Source: Kaistella solincola (lineage in GTDB: Bacteria; Bacteroidota; Bacteroidia; Flavobacteriales; Weeksellaceae). From it: a stretch of DNA of 64,000 nucleotides. A program made the position numbers and the translations under genes. Below the pieces are notes generated by a model. It searched no databases, was not told the origin of the DNA, and saw only the letters and a list, made by a program, of their open reading frames with translations. Positions 36,012 to 44,572 of this stretch are shown here, piece after piece (within the stretch, counting starts at the first letter, position 1; every line of letters starts with the position of its first letter). Location of the stretch: contig NZ_JSYK01000004.1 of NCBI RefSeq assembly GCF_000812875.1, positions 22,260 through 86,259 on the forward strand. The letters run 5' to 3'.

Positions 36012-37250
36012 ATGTCACAAGAAACACCCTATTTAAGAGTTGGAACCAGTTATTACAAAACCATTGAAAAGCCGCTGATTTCCGGGGATAAAATTTCAAT
36101 ATTAGTTCGTTGGAATCGTGAGACGATCGTGAGTGATCATGGAAAAACTTACGTTTCATCAATTCCCAAGTTCGACGGTTTTTGTTGCATTCCAAGTCAT
36201 TTAAATTATCAAAAAGTGATAGAGGGCTTTTATAATATGTACAATGAAATTCCCTACCAGCCAGATGAAGCGAACGAAAAGCTTCATTCCATCAAAGATC
36301 AAATTCCGTTTTCCCTCAATTTTATGGAGCATATTTTTGGTGAACAGATAGAGTTGGGATTAGATTATTTGAAAATTTTATTGCAGTATCCCACGCAAAT
36401 TCTTCCGATACTTTGCCTCGTCAGTAAAGAGCGCGCGACCGGAAAATCCACTTTTATCAAATGGCTGAAATCTATTTTCGGACTGAATATGACTTACATC
36501 AAAGGAGATTCGTTCGGAAGCCAGTTTAATGCGGACTGGACATCGATGCTGATTGTTGCCATTGATGAAGTGTTCTTTGATAAAAAAGAAATTACTGAAC
36601 GTTTAAAATACCTTTCGACAACGGATAAAGATAAAAAAGAAGCGAAAGGAAAAGACCGGGAAGAAATCGATTTTTTCGCCAAGTTCATCCTTTGTTCTAA
36701 TAATGAGGATAATTTCATTCAGATTGATGAAAATGAAATCCGCTTTTGGATCATCAAGATAAAACCCATAAAATCCGAAAACACTGATTTTCTAACTAAT
36801 CTAAATTCTGAAATCCCTTATTTCTTAAACTATTTGATTCGAAGACCATTTCACAGTCACAAGAAGACAAGAATGTGGTTTACGCATACTGAGATCCGAA
36901 CTCCCGCGCTACAAAAATTAGTTTGGAAAAATAACAATAAGCTCGAATCACGGATCATTGAGCTTTTGTTTGAGTTTTTTGAAAGCGTAGATGATCAGGA
37001 AATCAACGTTATTCCTCAGGACATCCTGAATATGCTCAATAAAATGTTCAAAAACAGTTATTGGACGATCAACGATGTTCGAAAACTATTGAAAGAAATC
37101 TGGAAACTAGAACCGCAAAAAAATTCTTTGGCTTACATCAAATACGATATGGATTATGGCGGAAGTTTCTTTCAGCAAAATAAAACCGGAAGATATTTCA
37201 CGATCGACAAGAATTTTATATCTCAAAAATTTGATGAAATGATGAGTTAG
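36012..37250 (+). CDS. SF3-like replication helicase (primase-helicase, DUF5906 type)
   Basis: 412 residues. The P-loop SKERATGKSTFIKWLKSIFG lies at about residues 138-157 and the B-type strand MLIVAIDEVFFDKKE at about 177-191, followed by FFAKFILCSNNEDNFI, the sensor strand of superfamily 3 helicases. Proteins of this kind initiate replication of phages, satellites and mobilisable elements. The gene lies between an excisionase-like gene and an iteron-like repeat cluster. The repeat begins inside its last codons, an arrangement often seen at element origins. Confidence 0.8.
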   Translation: MSQETPYLRVGTSYYKTIEKPLISGDKISILVRWNRETIVSDHGKTYVSSIPKFDGFCCIPSHLNYQKVIEGFYNMYNEIPYQPDEANEKLHSIKDQIPFSLNFMEHIFGEQIELGLDYLKILLQYPTQILPILCLVSKERATGKSTFIKWLKSIFGLNMTYIKGDSFGSQFNADWTSMLIVAIDEVFFDKKEITERLKYLSTTDKDKKEAKGKDREEIDFFAKFILCSNNEDNFIQIDENEIRFWIIKIKPIKSENTDFLTNLNSEIPYFLNYLIRRPFHSHKKTRMWFTHTEIRTPALQKLVWKNNNKLESRIIELLFEFFESVDDQEINVIPQDILNMLNKMFKNSYWTINDVRKLLKEIWKLEPQKNSLAYIKYDMDYGGSFFQQNKTGRYFTIDKNFISQKFDEMMS

Positions 37251-37435
37251 TTGATAATGAAAAGAAAATCAATTAGTTACTACTCATCAAAAGCCTCATC
37301 AAATTTAAAAACCTTCTTTTTTGATGAGTGTTTGATGATTGAAAAAATACAAGTTTGATGAGACGATGAGAGTTTGATGAGTATATAAATTAATGATATA
37401 CAATTAGATACAGTGTTTTCTCATCAATTCATCAA
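37231..37435. repeat. Iteron-like cluster of TTGATGA, probable replication origin
   Basis: Nine copies of TTGATGA in about 200 bp. Forward copies start at 37231, 37321, 37332, 37355 and 37374. Reverse copies (TCATCAA) start at 37284, 37296, 37421 and 37429. The four central forward copies are flanked by reverse pairs. The stretch is AT-rich and gene-free, between the SF3 helicase and the primase genes. Confidence 0.6.
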
Positions 37436-37471
37436 ACTTTTTCCAAAACTCAACCCCTAAACTTTACAACA

Positions 37472-38359
37472 ATGAATTGCAGCCAATTTAATACCATTCC
37501 GTTGGAAGAAGTCCTGTTTTCTCTTGGACATCTTCCCACAAAACAATCCGAAAAAGAAGTGTGGTATCTCAATCCTTTTGGACCAGAAAACCATGCCTCT
37601 TTCAAACTTAATAAACGACAAAACATTTGGTATTTATTTTCTGAGGGAATTGGCGGAAACAATATCGATTTTATGAAGAAATATTTAAACATTTCGATAA
37701 GTGAGGTTTTAAATTGGGCAGAAAATCAAAATTTTTCTTTTTTTCAAAATCAAAAAATTTCAAACCAGAAATTAGAAAAACTGCCTAAGACTTATGAAAT
37801 AACTGATTTAAAAGAAATTCAACATCCTGCATTATTACAATATTTAAAAAGTAGAAAAGTGGAAGATCAAAAATATTTGATTCAGGAAATACATTATCGA
37901 ATGAACGATAAAGATTATTTCGGAATTGGTTTCAAAAATGATTCCGGAGGATATGAAATTCGGAACGCCTATTCTAAAATCTGTTTGGGTAAAAAAGATA
38001 TTTCTACGATAACAAACGCTTCAAGATCCATTCGGATTTTTGAAGGCTTTTTTGATTTTTTATCCTTTAAAAATGTGGAGAAGTTTCTTGAGAAAGTACC
38101 TTCACACTACGTGATTTTAAATTCAGTTTCGATGATTCATAAAATCAAAATCGAGATCCAAAAATATGAAAACGTTGAACTCTATTTCGATAACGATGAA
38201 GCTGGAGATCGAGCCGTTGAAATGATAAAAAGTAAAAACAAAAAAGCTGAAGATTGTAGAATTTTATATTCGAGTTTTAAAGATTTGAATGATTGGTTAA
38301 TTCACAATAAGCCATCAAACGAAGTTCAAGTCCAATATAAATCTGCATTCAAGAGATGA
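37472..38359 (+). CDS. Toprim-domain primase-like protein
   Basis: 295 residues. The N-terminus (LEEVLFSLGHLPTKQSEKEV, WYLNPFGPENHASFKLN) is a degenerate CHC2-like domain without its Cys residues; the C-terminal half has SIRIFEGFFDFLSF, then YVILNSVSM and ELYFDNDEAGDRAV, the toprim acidic motifs (E and DxD-type). This is the usual mobile-element primase in Bacteroidota. The stop codon overlaps the start of the following gene (ATGA). Confidence 0.85.
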   Translation: MNCSQFNTIPLEEVLFSLGHLPTKQSEKEVWYLNPFGPENHASFKLNKRQNIWYLFSEGIGGNNIDFMKKYLNISISEVLNWAENQNFSFFQNQKISNQKLEKLPKTYEITDLKEIQHPALLQYLKSRKVEDQKYLIQEIHYRMNDKDYFGIGFKNDSGGYEIRNAYSKICLGKKDISTITNASRSIRIFEGFFDFLSFKNVEKFLEKVPSHYVILNSVSMIHKIKIEIQKYENVELYFDNDEAGDRAVEMIKSKNKKAEDCRILYSSFKDLNDWLIHNKPSNEVQVQYKSAFKR

Positions 38360-38997
38360 AAAATTCCGAAAATTTTAATGAAAACTTATTTGAAAAAATT
38401 TTTGATTTAAATTCAAGAAATAAAATTGGCTCTAACACAATCGCAGTTTTTACATTTATTTTGTACAAATGCGAAGATGTTCAAAAGGAAATTGAATTGT
38501 CCGATTACGAAATGGCGAGAGAACTTGGGCTTTCCAGACAAACAGTAATTACAGCAAAAAATAAACTGAAACTTTTAGGACTTTTAGATTATCGAAGAAA
38601 TCCTGGGTTTCCTAATCGTTTTATTTTGAAAGCAAATGAATTACCTAAAGAAAAACCAACAATAATAATTGAAACAAAAGAGATTCCGGTGGATGGTTTA
38701 AATCGGATCCCAGAGCCAAAAGCTATTGCAATTAATTCGTTTTCCAAATTTCCTACGCTTGAGCAGTTTATGGATTTTGCAAAAACCTTAAATAATTATT
38801 CAGAAAAATTAGATGAGTTGTTGGTTCAGAAATTTCACCAATGGGAAAATTCTGATTGGAAAAACCCGTTGGGAAAACCTATCTTAAATTGGCAATCTGT
38901 TCTTGAGAAAAACATTATTATGCTGGAGATATCACGATCTAAAGAAAGCCATTCTCTTTCCAAAATTCCAAATATCAGCAGACCGAAAGTAGACTAA
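38356..38997 (+). CDS. Winged-helix replication protein (DnaD-like)
   Basis: 213 residues, translationally coupled to the primase gene. The N-terminal winged helix is clear (LSDYEMARELGLSRQTVITA, then KNKLKLLGLLDYRRN); the rest is helical and hydrophilic. Such proteins help load the replication machinery in elements with a toprim primase and an SF3 helicase. The exact role is inference from context. Confidence 0.7.
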   Translation: MKNSENFNENLFEKIFDLNSRNKIGSNTIAVFTFILYKCEDVQKEIELSDYEMARELGLSRQTVITAKNKLKLLGLLDYRRNPGFPNRFILKANELPKEKPTIIIETKEIPVDGLNRIPEPKAIAINSFSKFPTLEQFMDFAKTLNNYSEKLDELLVQKFHQWENSDWKNPLGKPILNWQSVLEKNIIMLEISRSKESHSLSKIPNISRPKVD

Positions 38998-39539
38998 AAT
39001 ATCCTACTCCAACCGGTTTAAAATATAGTAGTCTAAATAAAATTTCTTAATTCTGAAAGGTTAATAGCAAGATGTGTCTTTGTACCTACAAAATTTACAT
39101 TTTGTACTACTACAGACTTTCTTGCCTTTTTGCAAAAGGGGAAAAAACTGCGGAACTTGTTTTTAATCAGTGGAATAATTAAGAAAAAAGATGATTTTTT
39201 TATAATTTTTGAGAAAAGAAATGAGCTGAAAAAAAAATATCTGGCGACTTGAAATTACGAGCTTTGCATAGATTTATTTTGATGTGTTTTTCTTTCTATA
39301 GGAAATGGATTGGAATATACTCAATTGACTATTCTGCGTTCCCCTATATCATATTAATATGTAAATTTTTTACTTAAAAAATAAAAATTTTCTTTAGAGA
39401 AAGTTTGCTTACGTCCTTATTTCCTTACGTCCTTATTTCCTTACGGATTTCCTCTTTTTTCTTTCAATTGCAATTCGTACTTTTGAAAGATTCCACATTT
39501 TGTGAATTCCATTAATTTAAACCACAAGAAAAGTTAAGT
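38998..39539. other. Gene-free stretch with a palindrome and short tandem repeats
   Basis: No gene is supported in about 540 bp. TACAAAAT (39087-39094) and ATTTTGTA (39099-39106) form a perfect 8-bp palindrome around TTAC. A 16-bp direct repeat TTACGTCCTTATTTCC occurs twice (39409-39424, 39425-39440) and starts a third time (TTACGGATTTCC). The stretch separates the replication module from the restriction genes and could hold an oriT or a promoter region. Confidence 0.45.
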
Positions 39540-40556
39540 TTGACTTATTTCCCTGAAATCGACATTTTCGAAAACGAATTAATCCAAAAGTACGAAGGTG
39601 TTTTGGAGCAATTGCTTCGTGATCATACCACCGAACAAAACATTTTCTGGGCGACGGACAATTATGAACATTTAGGTGCTGAATATTCTTATCATGCACA
39701 AATCACTAAAGACCTAATCTCTGGCGTTAACGGCTCTGTAATTATGCCCCGTGTGAAAAAGGATAAAGAACTCCAGCAGGTACGTTCAAGAAGTATGGCA
39801 GAAGTCTTTACACCGTCATGGATTTGCAATGCGCAGAATAATTTAATTGATGCTGCTTGGTTCGGTAAAAAGAACGTTTTCAATAAAGAGATTGTAAAGA
39901 AAGACGGTTCTCGCACATGGCAGGTGAATAAAAACAAAATCCTATTCCCCGAAAATAAAAATTGGCGTAAATACATTCTTGACACTCGCCTTGAAATAGC
40001 GTGTGGCGAAGCTCCCTATATTACCAGCAGATACGATACAACCAATGGGCAATACATTCCTGTCGAAAAGCGGATAGGGATATTAGATCGAAAGCTACGG
40101 ATCGTAAGCGAAAATGTTGAAGAATCCGGTAAATGGCTGGAAGCTGCCCAAGATGCTTATAAAAAAACGTACGCTTACGAATGGCAGGGGGATAGTTTAC
40201 TATTGGCAAGAGAGGCCATGCTGATGACTTTTATTGAAAACTATGTCTTAAAGTTTGGAAAAGAACCTTTGCCAAAATCTATAAAATATATCGCATATAT
40301 AATCTCCTGGAATACATGGCAAATGGATGGTCTTAAAGGCGTAATCCCAAACTCATGCATGGCAGTTCAGGAGGGAACGGGAAATCTTTTTATTAATGAT
40401 GACATTCCTATACAGCACTGCCCCGGTTGCAAAACAGGTAATATTAATCTCCATAATGGCATATACAGTTTGATTAAGGACTGGTATGTAAAGGACAAAT
40501 CAACAGGTAAAAAAGGCCGTAAGATAAAATTTGCTTCACTTATTCAAAAACACTAA
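39540..40556 (+). CDS. Restriction-modification methyltransferase subunit (N-terminal half-like)
   Basis: 338 residues from TTG 39540 (no ATG in the right frame; stop upstream at 39513). EVFTPSWICN at about residues 88-97 looks like methyltransferase motif X and LEIACGEAPY at about 151-160 like SAM motif I, but no NPPY motif is present. NPPY is in the next gene, 3 bp downstream, so the two proteins together may build one methyltransferase. A Cys cluster near the end (HCPGCKTGN) could bind zinc. Databases commonly call homologues restriction endonuclease subunit M. Confidence 0.75.
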   Translation: MTYFPEIDIFENELIQKYEGVLEQLLRDHTTEQNIFWATDNYEHLGAEYSYHAQITKDLISGVNGSVIMPRVKKDKELQQVRSRSMAEVFTPSWICNAQNNLIDAAWFGKKNVFNKEIVKKDGSRTWQVNKNKILFPENKNWRKYILDTRLEIACGEAPYITSRYDTTNGQYIPVEKRIGILDRKLRIVSENVEESGKWLEAAQDAYKKTYAYEWQGDSLLLAREAMLMTFIENYVLKFGKEPLPKSIKYIAYIISWNTWQMDGLKGVIPNSCMAVQEGTGNLFINDDIPIQHCPGCKTGNINLHNGIYSLIKDWYVKDKSTGKKGRKIKFASLIQKH

Positions 40557-40559
40557 TTA

Positions 40560-43500
40560 ATGAAATATGTTTCCTCTCTTAAGCTAAAGTTAATTTATGT
40601 ATTCCGTATTAATGACGAAGCACATTCCGGTTGTTTAAAAATAGGTGAAGCAACTTCCGACGATTTTGATATTATAGGTCTTGCTCCTAATAGTAAGGGA
40701 CTAAATGATGCAGCCCGAAAAAGAATTAATTCCTATACTCAAACTGCTGGTGTTAAATATGAACTGCTTCACACGGAGCTGGCAGTTTATAGTGAAAAAG
40801 GTACTATAAAATCTTTTTCAGATACCGAAGTTCATACCGTTCTGACGAATTCTGGTATAAAGAAAAAGATATTCGATATTGAAAACAAGGCTAATGAGTG
40901 GTACATTACAGACCTATCAACAATTATTCATGCTATTAAAGCAGTACGAGATGGTAAAGAAGCACTCCATACAAGTCAGATCTCAAAAGACCAGACTCCT
41001 ATTGTTTTTAGGCCTGAACAGCAGCAAGCTATAGATAAGACAAAAAAGCAGCTAAAGAAAGGCAAAGAAATGTTATGGTTTGCCAAAATGCGATTCGGTA
41101 AAACTTTAACTGCACTTCAGGTTGTGAAAGATTTTAATTTCGAAAAATCATTAATCTTAACGCACAGGCCGGTTGTTGATGCAGGCTGGTTTGAAGACTT
41201 TGGTAAAATTTTCTACGATAGAGTCGATTTTAATTACGGCTCAAAAAATAAAGGAAAAAGTTTTGCTGGCCTCGAAAAAGAGTTTAAAAAAGACAAGTCG
41301 CATTATATCTATTTTGCTTCAATGCAGGATTTAAGAGGTTCAAGTTTGGTCGGCGGTGGCTTCGACAAAAATAATGAGCTTTTCGGTACAGATTGGGATT
41401 TTATTATTGTGGATGAAGCTCACGAAGGGACGCAGACCGAGCTTGGCCAAAATGTTCTCACCGAATTGGCAAAAGAAAAAACGAAAGTGCTTCACCTTTC
41501 AGGCACCCCTTTTAATCTTTTAGATCATTATAGGGAGGAAGAGATCTACACCTGGGATTACGTCATGGAGCAGAAAGCCAAGAAAGAATGGGATGAAGTC
41601 CACTTCGGTGATCCCAACCCGTATGCATCACTACCTAAATTGAATATTTTCACCTTCCACCTTGGAAAGCTCCTGAGTAAATATGCTGACGAGGAAGTTG
41701 CATTTAACTTCCGGGAATTTTTCAGAGTTGACGAACATAGTAATTTTGTACACGAAAAGGATGTTAAATCTTTCCTGGATATTATTTGTAAAGCCGATAA
41801 AGACACAAATTATCCATACTCAACGAAGGAGTACAGAGATAATTTCAGACATTCACTGTGGATGGTTCCTGGTGTTAAAGAGGCAAGAGCTTTAAGTGTA
41901 TTGTTGCAAAGTCACCCGGTTTTCAGTCATTTTGCAATTGTAAATGTTGCAGGTGATGGCGACGAAGAAGAAAAGGAAAACGATGCGCTTAAAAAAGTAC
42001 AGAAAGCCATTACATACAAACCACACGAAACATACTCAATTACCCTGTCCTGTGGCAGATTAACAACAGGGGTTTCAGTGCCCGCATGGTCAGCTGTCTT
42101 TATGCTTTCCGGGTCGTTCAATACTTCTGCCGCTAATTATATGCAGACAATATTCAGAGTTCAGACTCCTGCAAAAATAGACGGTAAAATAAAAGAAGAA
42201 TGTTTTGTTTTCGATTTTGCTCCTGATCGCACATTAAAAGTAATTGCTGAAGCTGCTAAAATCTCCGCTAAAGCCGGGAAAACATCTACGGAGGATCGTA
42301 CTGTAATGGGTGATTTCCTGAATTTCTGTCCCATCATTTCAGTAGATGGCTCCAGGATGGAAACCTACAATGTTGAAAAGTTGCTTGAAGAGCTTAAAAA
42401 AGTGTATGTTGAGCGTGTTGTGCGAAATGGTTTTGAAGACGGCTACCTGTACAACAATGATCAGCTGATGAAGATGGATGATGTAGAACTGCAAGATTTT
42501 GAAGATCTGAAAGGAATCATTGGCAGTACGAAAGCAATGCCTAAAACAGCAGATATCAATATCAATGATCAGGGATTTACAGATGAACAATTTGAGCAGT
42601 CCGAGGATGCAAAGAAGAAACAGAAGCAGAAAAAAGAACTCTCCGAAGAGGAAAAAGAACTATTGCAGAAAAGACTGGAGAAAAAGAAAAACCGGGACAG
42701 TGCAGTTTCAATTCTTAGGGGGATTTCTATACGCATGCCGTTGCTTATTTATGGTGCCGATGTTACGAATGAAGATACTCAGATTGATATTGATAATTTT
42801 TCTGATTTAATCGACGATAAATCATGGGCTGAGTTTATGCCTAAAGATGTTTCGAAAAAAGTTTTTCAGAAATTCAAGAAATACTACGAACCCGATGTCT
42901 TTCGTGCAGCAGGAAAAAGAATTCGGGCAATGGCACGTGCTGCAGATGGCCTTACCGTAGAAGAACGTATAGGTCGTATTGCTGCCATATTTAACACCTT
43001 CCGCAATCCCGACAAAGAAACGGTACTTACACCCTGGCGTGTTGTTAATATGCATTTGAGTGATTGCGTGGGTGGTTACACCTTCTACGATGAGAATTTT
43101 GAAAACACAATTGATGTTCCCAGGCCGGTACTTCATGCTGGTGTAACACAAAACATCTTCAATCCACAAACGCTCATTCTCGAAATCAATTCAAAATCTG
43201 GTCTTTATCCCTTGTATATGGCTTACAGTACGTATAGAGCAAGAATACTTGACTTAGGATTAGAAGATACCACGGCAATCGAAGAGCAGCAGGAAATTTG
43301 GGATCAGGTAGTGGCTGAAAATATATTTGTGCTTTGCAAAACGCCAATGGCTAAAAGCATCACGAAGCGTACTTTAGTAGGTTTTAGAACCTCGAAAGTA
43401 AACACAAGGTACTTTGAAGACCTTATCAATCAAATAAAAAGTAAGCCGCAAAAGTTTGTCAAACAGATAAAACAGGGCAAAAATTATTGGAAATCAAATA

Positions 43501-44510
43501 ACAACGATGATATGAAATTTAATGCGATAGTAGGCAATCCACCATATCAGATTGCTGCCGACGGCGGTAATAGAGATTTACCCATTTATAACAAATTTAT
43601 AGATATTTCAAAAGCTTTACATCCTGATTATATTAGTTTAATAATACCATCCCGATGGATGTCTGGTGGCTTAGGATTAACGGAGTTTAGACAAGAAATG
43701 TTGGCCGATGAGCAATTACGCACTCTATACGATTATCCGGATTCATCTTTTATTTTCCCCAATGTAGATATAAAAGGTGGTGTTATGTACTTTCTTTGGG
43801 AAAAAGACAGTACAGGTAATTGCAAAGTCACTACGAGAAGAAACACCGAATCTTTTGCAGTAACGGACCGGAATCTAAATGAGTACGATGTATTCGTTAG
43901 AGATAGCAAAGCTGTAGAAATACTACGAAAAGTGCTCGCATCAAAAGAAAGTTCAATAATGAGTATTCTTTCCGTTGATAAAGAATTTGGCTGGACTTCA
44001 AATTACACCGGTTTTCATGTTGAAAAGAATACAAATGATATCCCGTTTTATTATATAAAAAAAGGGAATAGGCTAAGCGCATGGATTAATCGTTCTGCAG
44101 TACATAAAAGCTCTCACCATATAGATACTTACAAAGTATTAATACCTAAAGCTGGTTCTGACGGAGGTAAGAAAATTCCTGACTCAGTTCTTGGAAAACC
44201 CTTATTGGTTGACGCTCCCTCCGTATGCACGCAGTCATATTTGTTTTTTTTCTGCAATTCGATGTTAGAAGCGCAAAATATAGAGAAATACTATAAAAGT
44301 AAATTCTTCAGATTTTTAGTATCGCTGCGAAAAATAACACAAGACGCAACAAGATCGACCTATAAATGGGTTCCGCTACAAAATTTTAGTTCTTCAGATA
44401 TCGACTGGAGCAAAACGATACCAGAAATAGATCAGCAACTGTACAAAAAATATAACCTTTCAGAAGAGGAAATTTCATTTATTGAAAGCATGATAAAACC
44501 GATGGCATAA
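40560..44510 (+). CDS. GIY-YIG nuclease, SF2 helicase and adenine methyltransferase in one protein
   Basis: 1316 residues with three parts. Residues about 7-80 (KLIYVFRINDEAHSGCLKIG) resemble a GIY-YIG/T5orf172 nuclease. Residues about 155-700 hold an SF2 helicase: LWFAKMRFGKTLTAL (motif I, 172-186), DEAH at 285-288, LSGTPFNLL (motif III). Residues about 985-1316 hold the catalytic NPPY (993-996) and an Eco57I-like specificity region ending at SFIESMIKPM. SAM motif I is not seen here but is present in the preceding gene. The pair is therefore a probable single-system restriction enzyme: cut, translocate and methylate. 3 bp spacing implies co-translation. Confidence 0.8.
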   Translation: MKYVSSLKLKLIYVFRINDEAHSGCLKIGEATSDDFDIIGLAPNSKGLNDAARKRINSYTQTAGVKYELLHTELAVYSEKGTIKSFSDTEVHTVLTNSGIKKKIFDIENKANEWYITDLSTIIHAIKAVRDGKEALHTSQISKDQTPIVFRPEQQQAIDKTKKQLKKGKEMLWFAKMRFGKTLTALQVVKDFNFEKSLILTHRPVVDAGWFEDFGKIFYDRVDFNYGSKNKGKSFAGLEKEFKKDKSHYIYFASMQDLRGSSLVGGGFDKNNELFGTDWDFIIVDEAHEGTQTELGQNVLTELAKEKTKVLHLSGTPFNLLDHYREEEIYTWDYVMEQKAKKEWDEVHFGDPNPYASLPKLNIFTFHLGKLLSKYADEEVAFNFREFFRVDEHSNFVHEKDVKSFLDIICKADKDTNYPYSTKEYRDNFRHSLWMVPGVKEARALSVLLQSHPVFSHFAIVNVAGDGDEEEKENDALKKVQKAITYKPHETYSITLSCGRLTTGVSVPAWSAVFMLSGSFNTSAANYMQTIFRVQTPAKIDGKIKEECFVFDFAPDRTLKVIAEAAKISAKAGKTSTEDRTVMGDFLNFCPIISVDGSRMETYNVEKLLEELKKVYVERVVRNGFEDGYLYNNDQLMKMDDVELQDFEDLKGIIGSTKAMPKTADININDQGFTDEQFEQSEDAKKKQKQKKELSEEEKELLQKRLEKKKNRDSAVSILRGISIRMPLLIYGADVTNEDTQIDIDNFSDLIDDKSWAEFMPKDVSKKVFQKFKKYYEPDVFRAAGKRIRAMARAADGLTVEERIGRIAAIFNTFRNPDKETVLTPWRVVNMHLSDCVGGYTFYDENFENTIDVPRPVLHAGVTQNIFNPQTLILEINSKSGLYPLYMAYSTYRARILDLGLEDTTAIEEQQEIWDQVVAENIFVLCKTPMAKSITKRTLVGFRTSKVNTRYFEDLINQIKSKPQKFVKQIKQGKNYWKSNNNDDMKFNAIVGNPPYQIAADGGNRDLPIYNKFIDISKALHPDYISLIIPSRWMSGGLGLTEFRQEMLADEQLRTLYDYPDSSFIFPNVDIKGGVMYFLWEKDSTGNCKVTTRRNTESFAVTDRNLNEYDVFVRDSKAVEILRKVLASKESSIMSILSVDKEFGWTSNYTGFHVEKNTNDIPFYYIKKGNRLSAWINRSAVHKSSHHIDTYKVLIPKAGSDGGKKIPDSVLGKPLLVDAPSVCTQSYLFFFCNSMLEAQNIEKYYKSKFFRFLVSLRKITQDATRSTYKWVPLQNFSSSDIDWSKTIPEIDQQLYKKYNLSEEEISFIESMIKPMA

Positions 44511-44572
44511 GACGTATACACACGCCAGACATTTTACTTTTATAACCAAGCGCCCAAAATCAAACACATTTT

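Noticed and set aside
37231..37435. Repeat cluster considered as a CRISPR array
   Set aside because: The units are only 7 bp, irregularly spaced and in both directions, with no cas genes. An origin-type cluster fits better.
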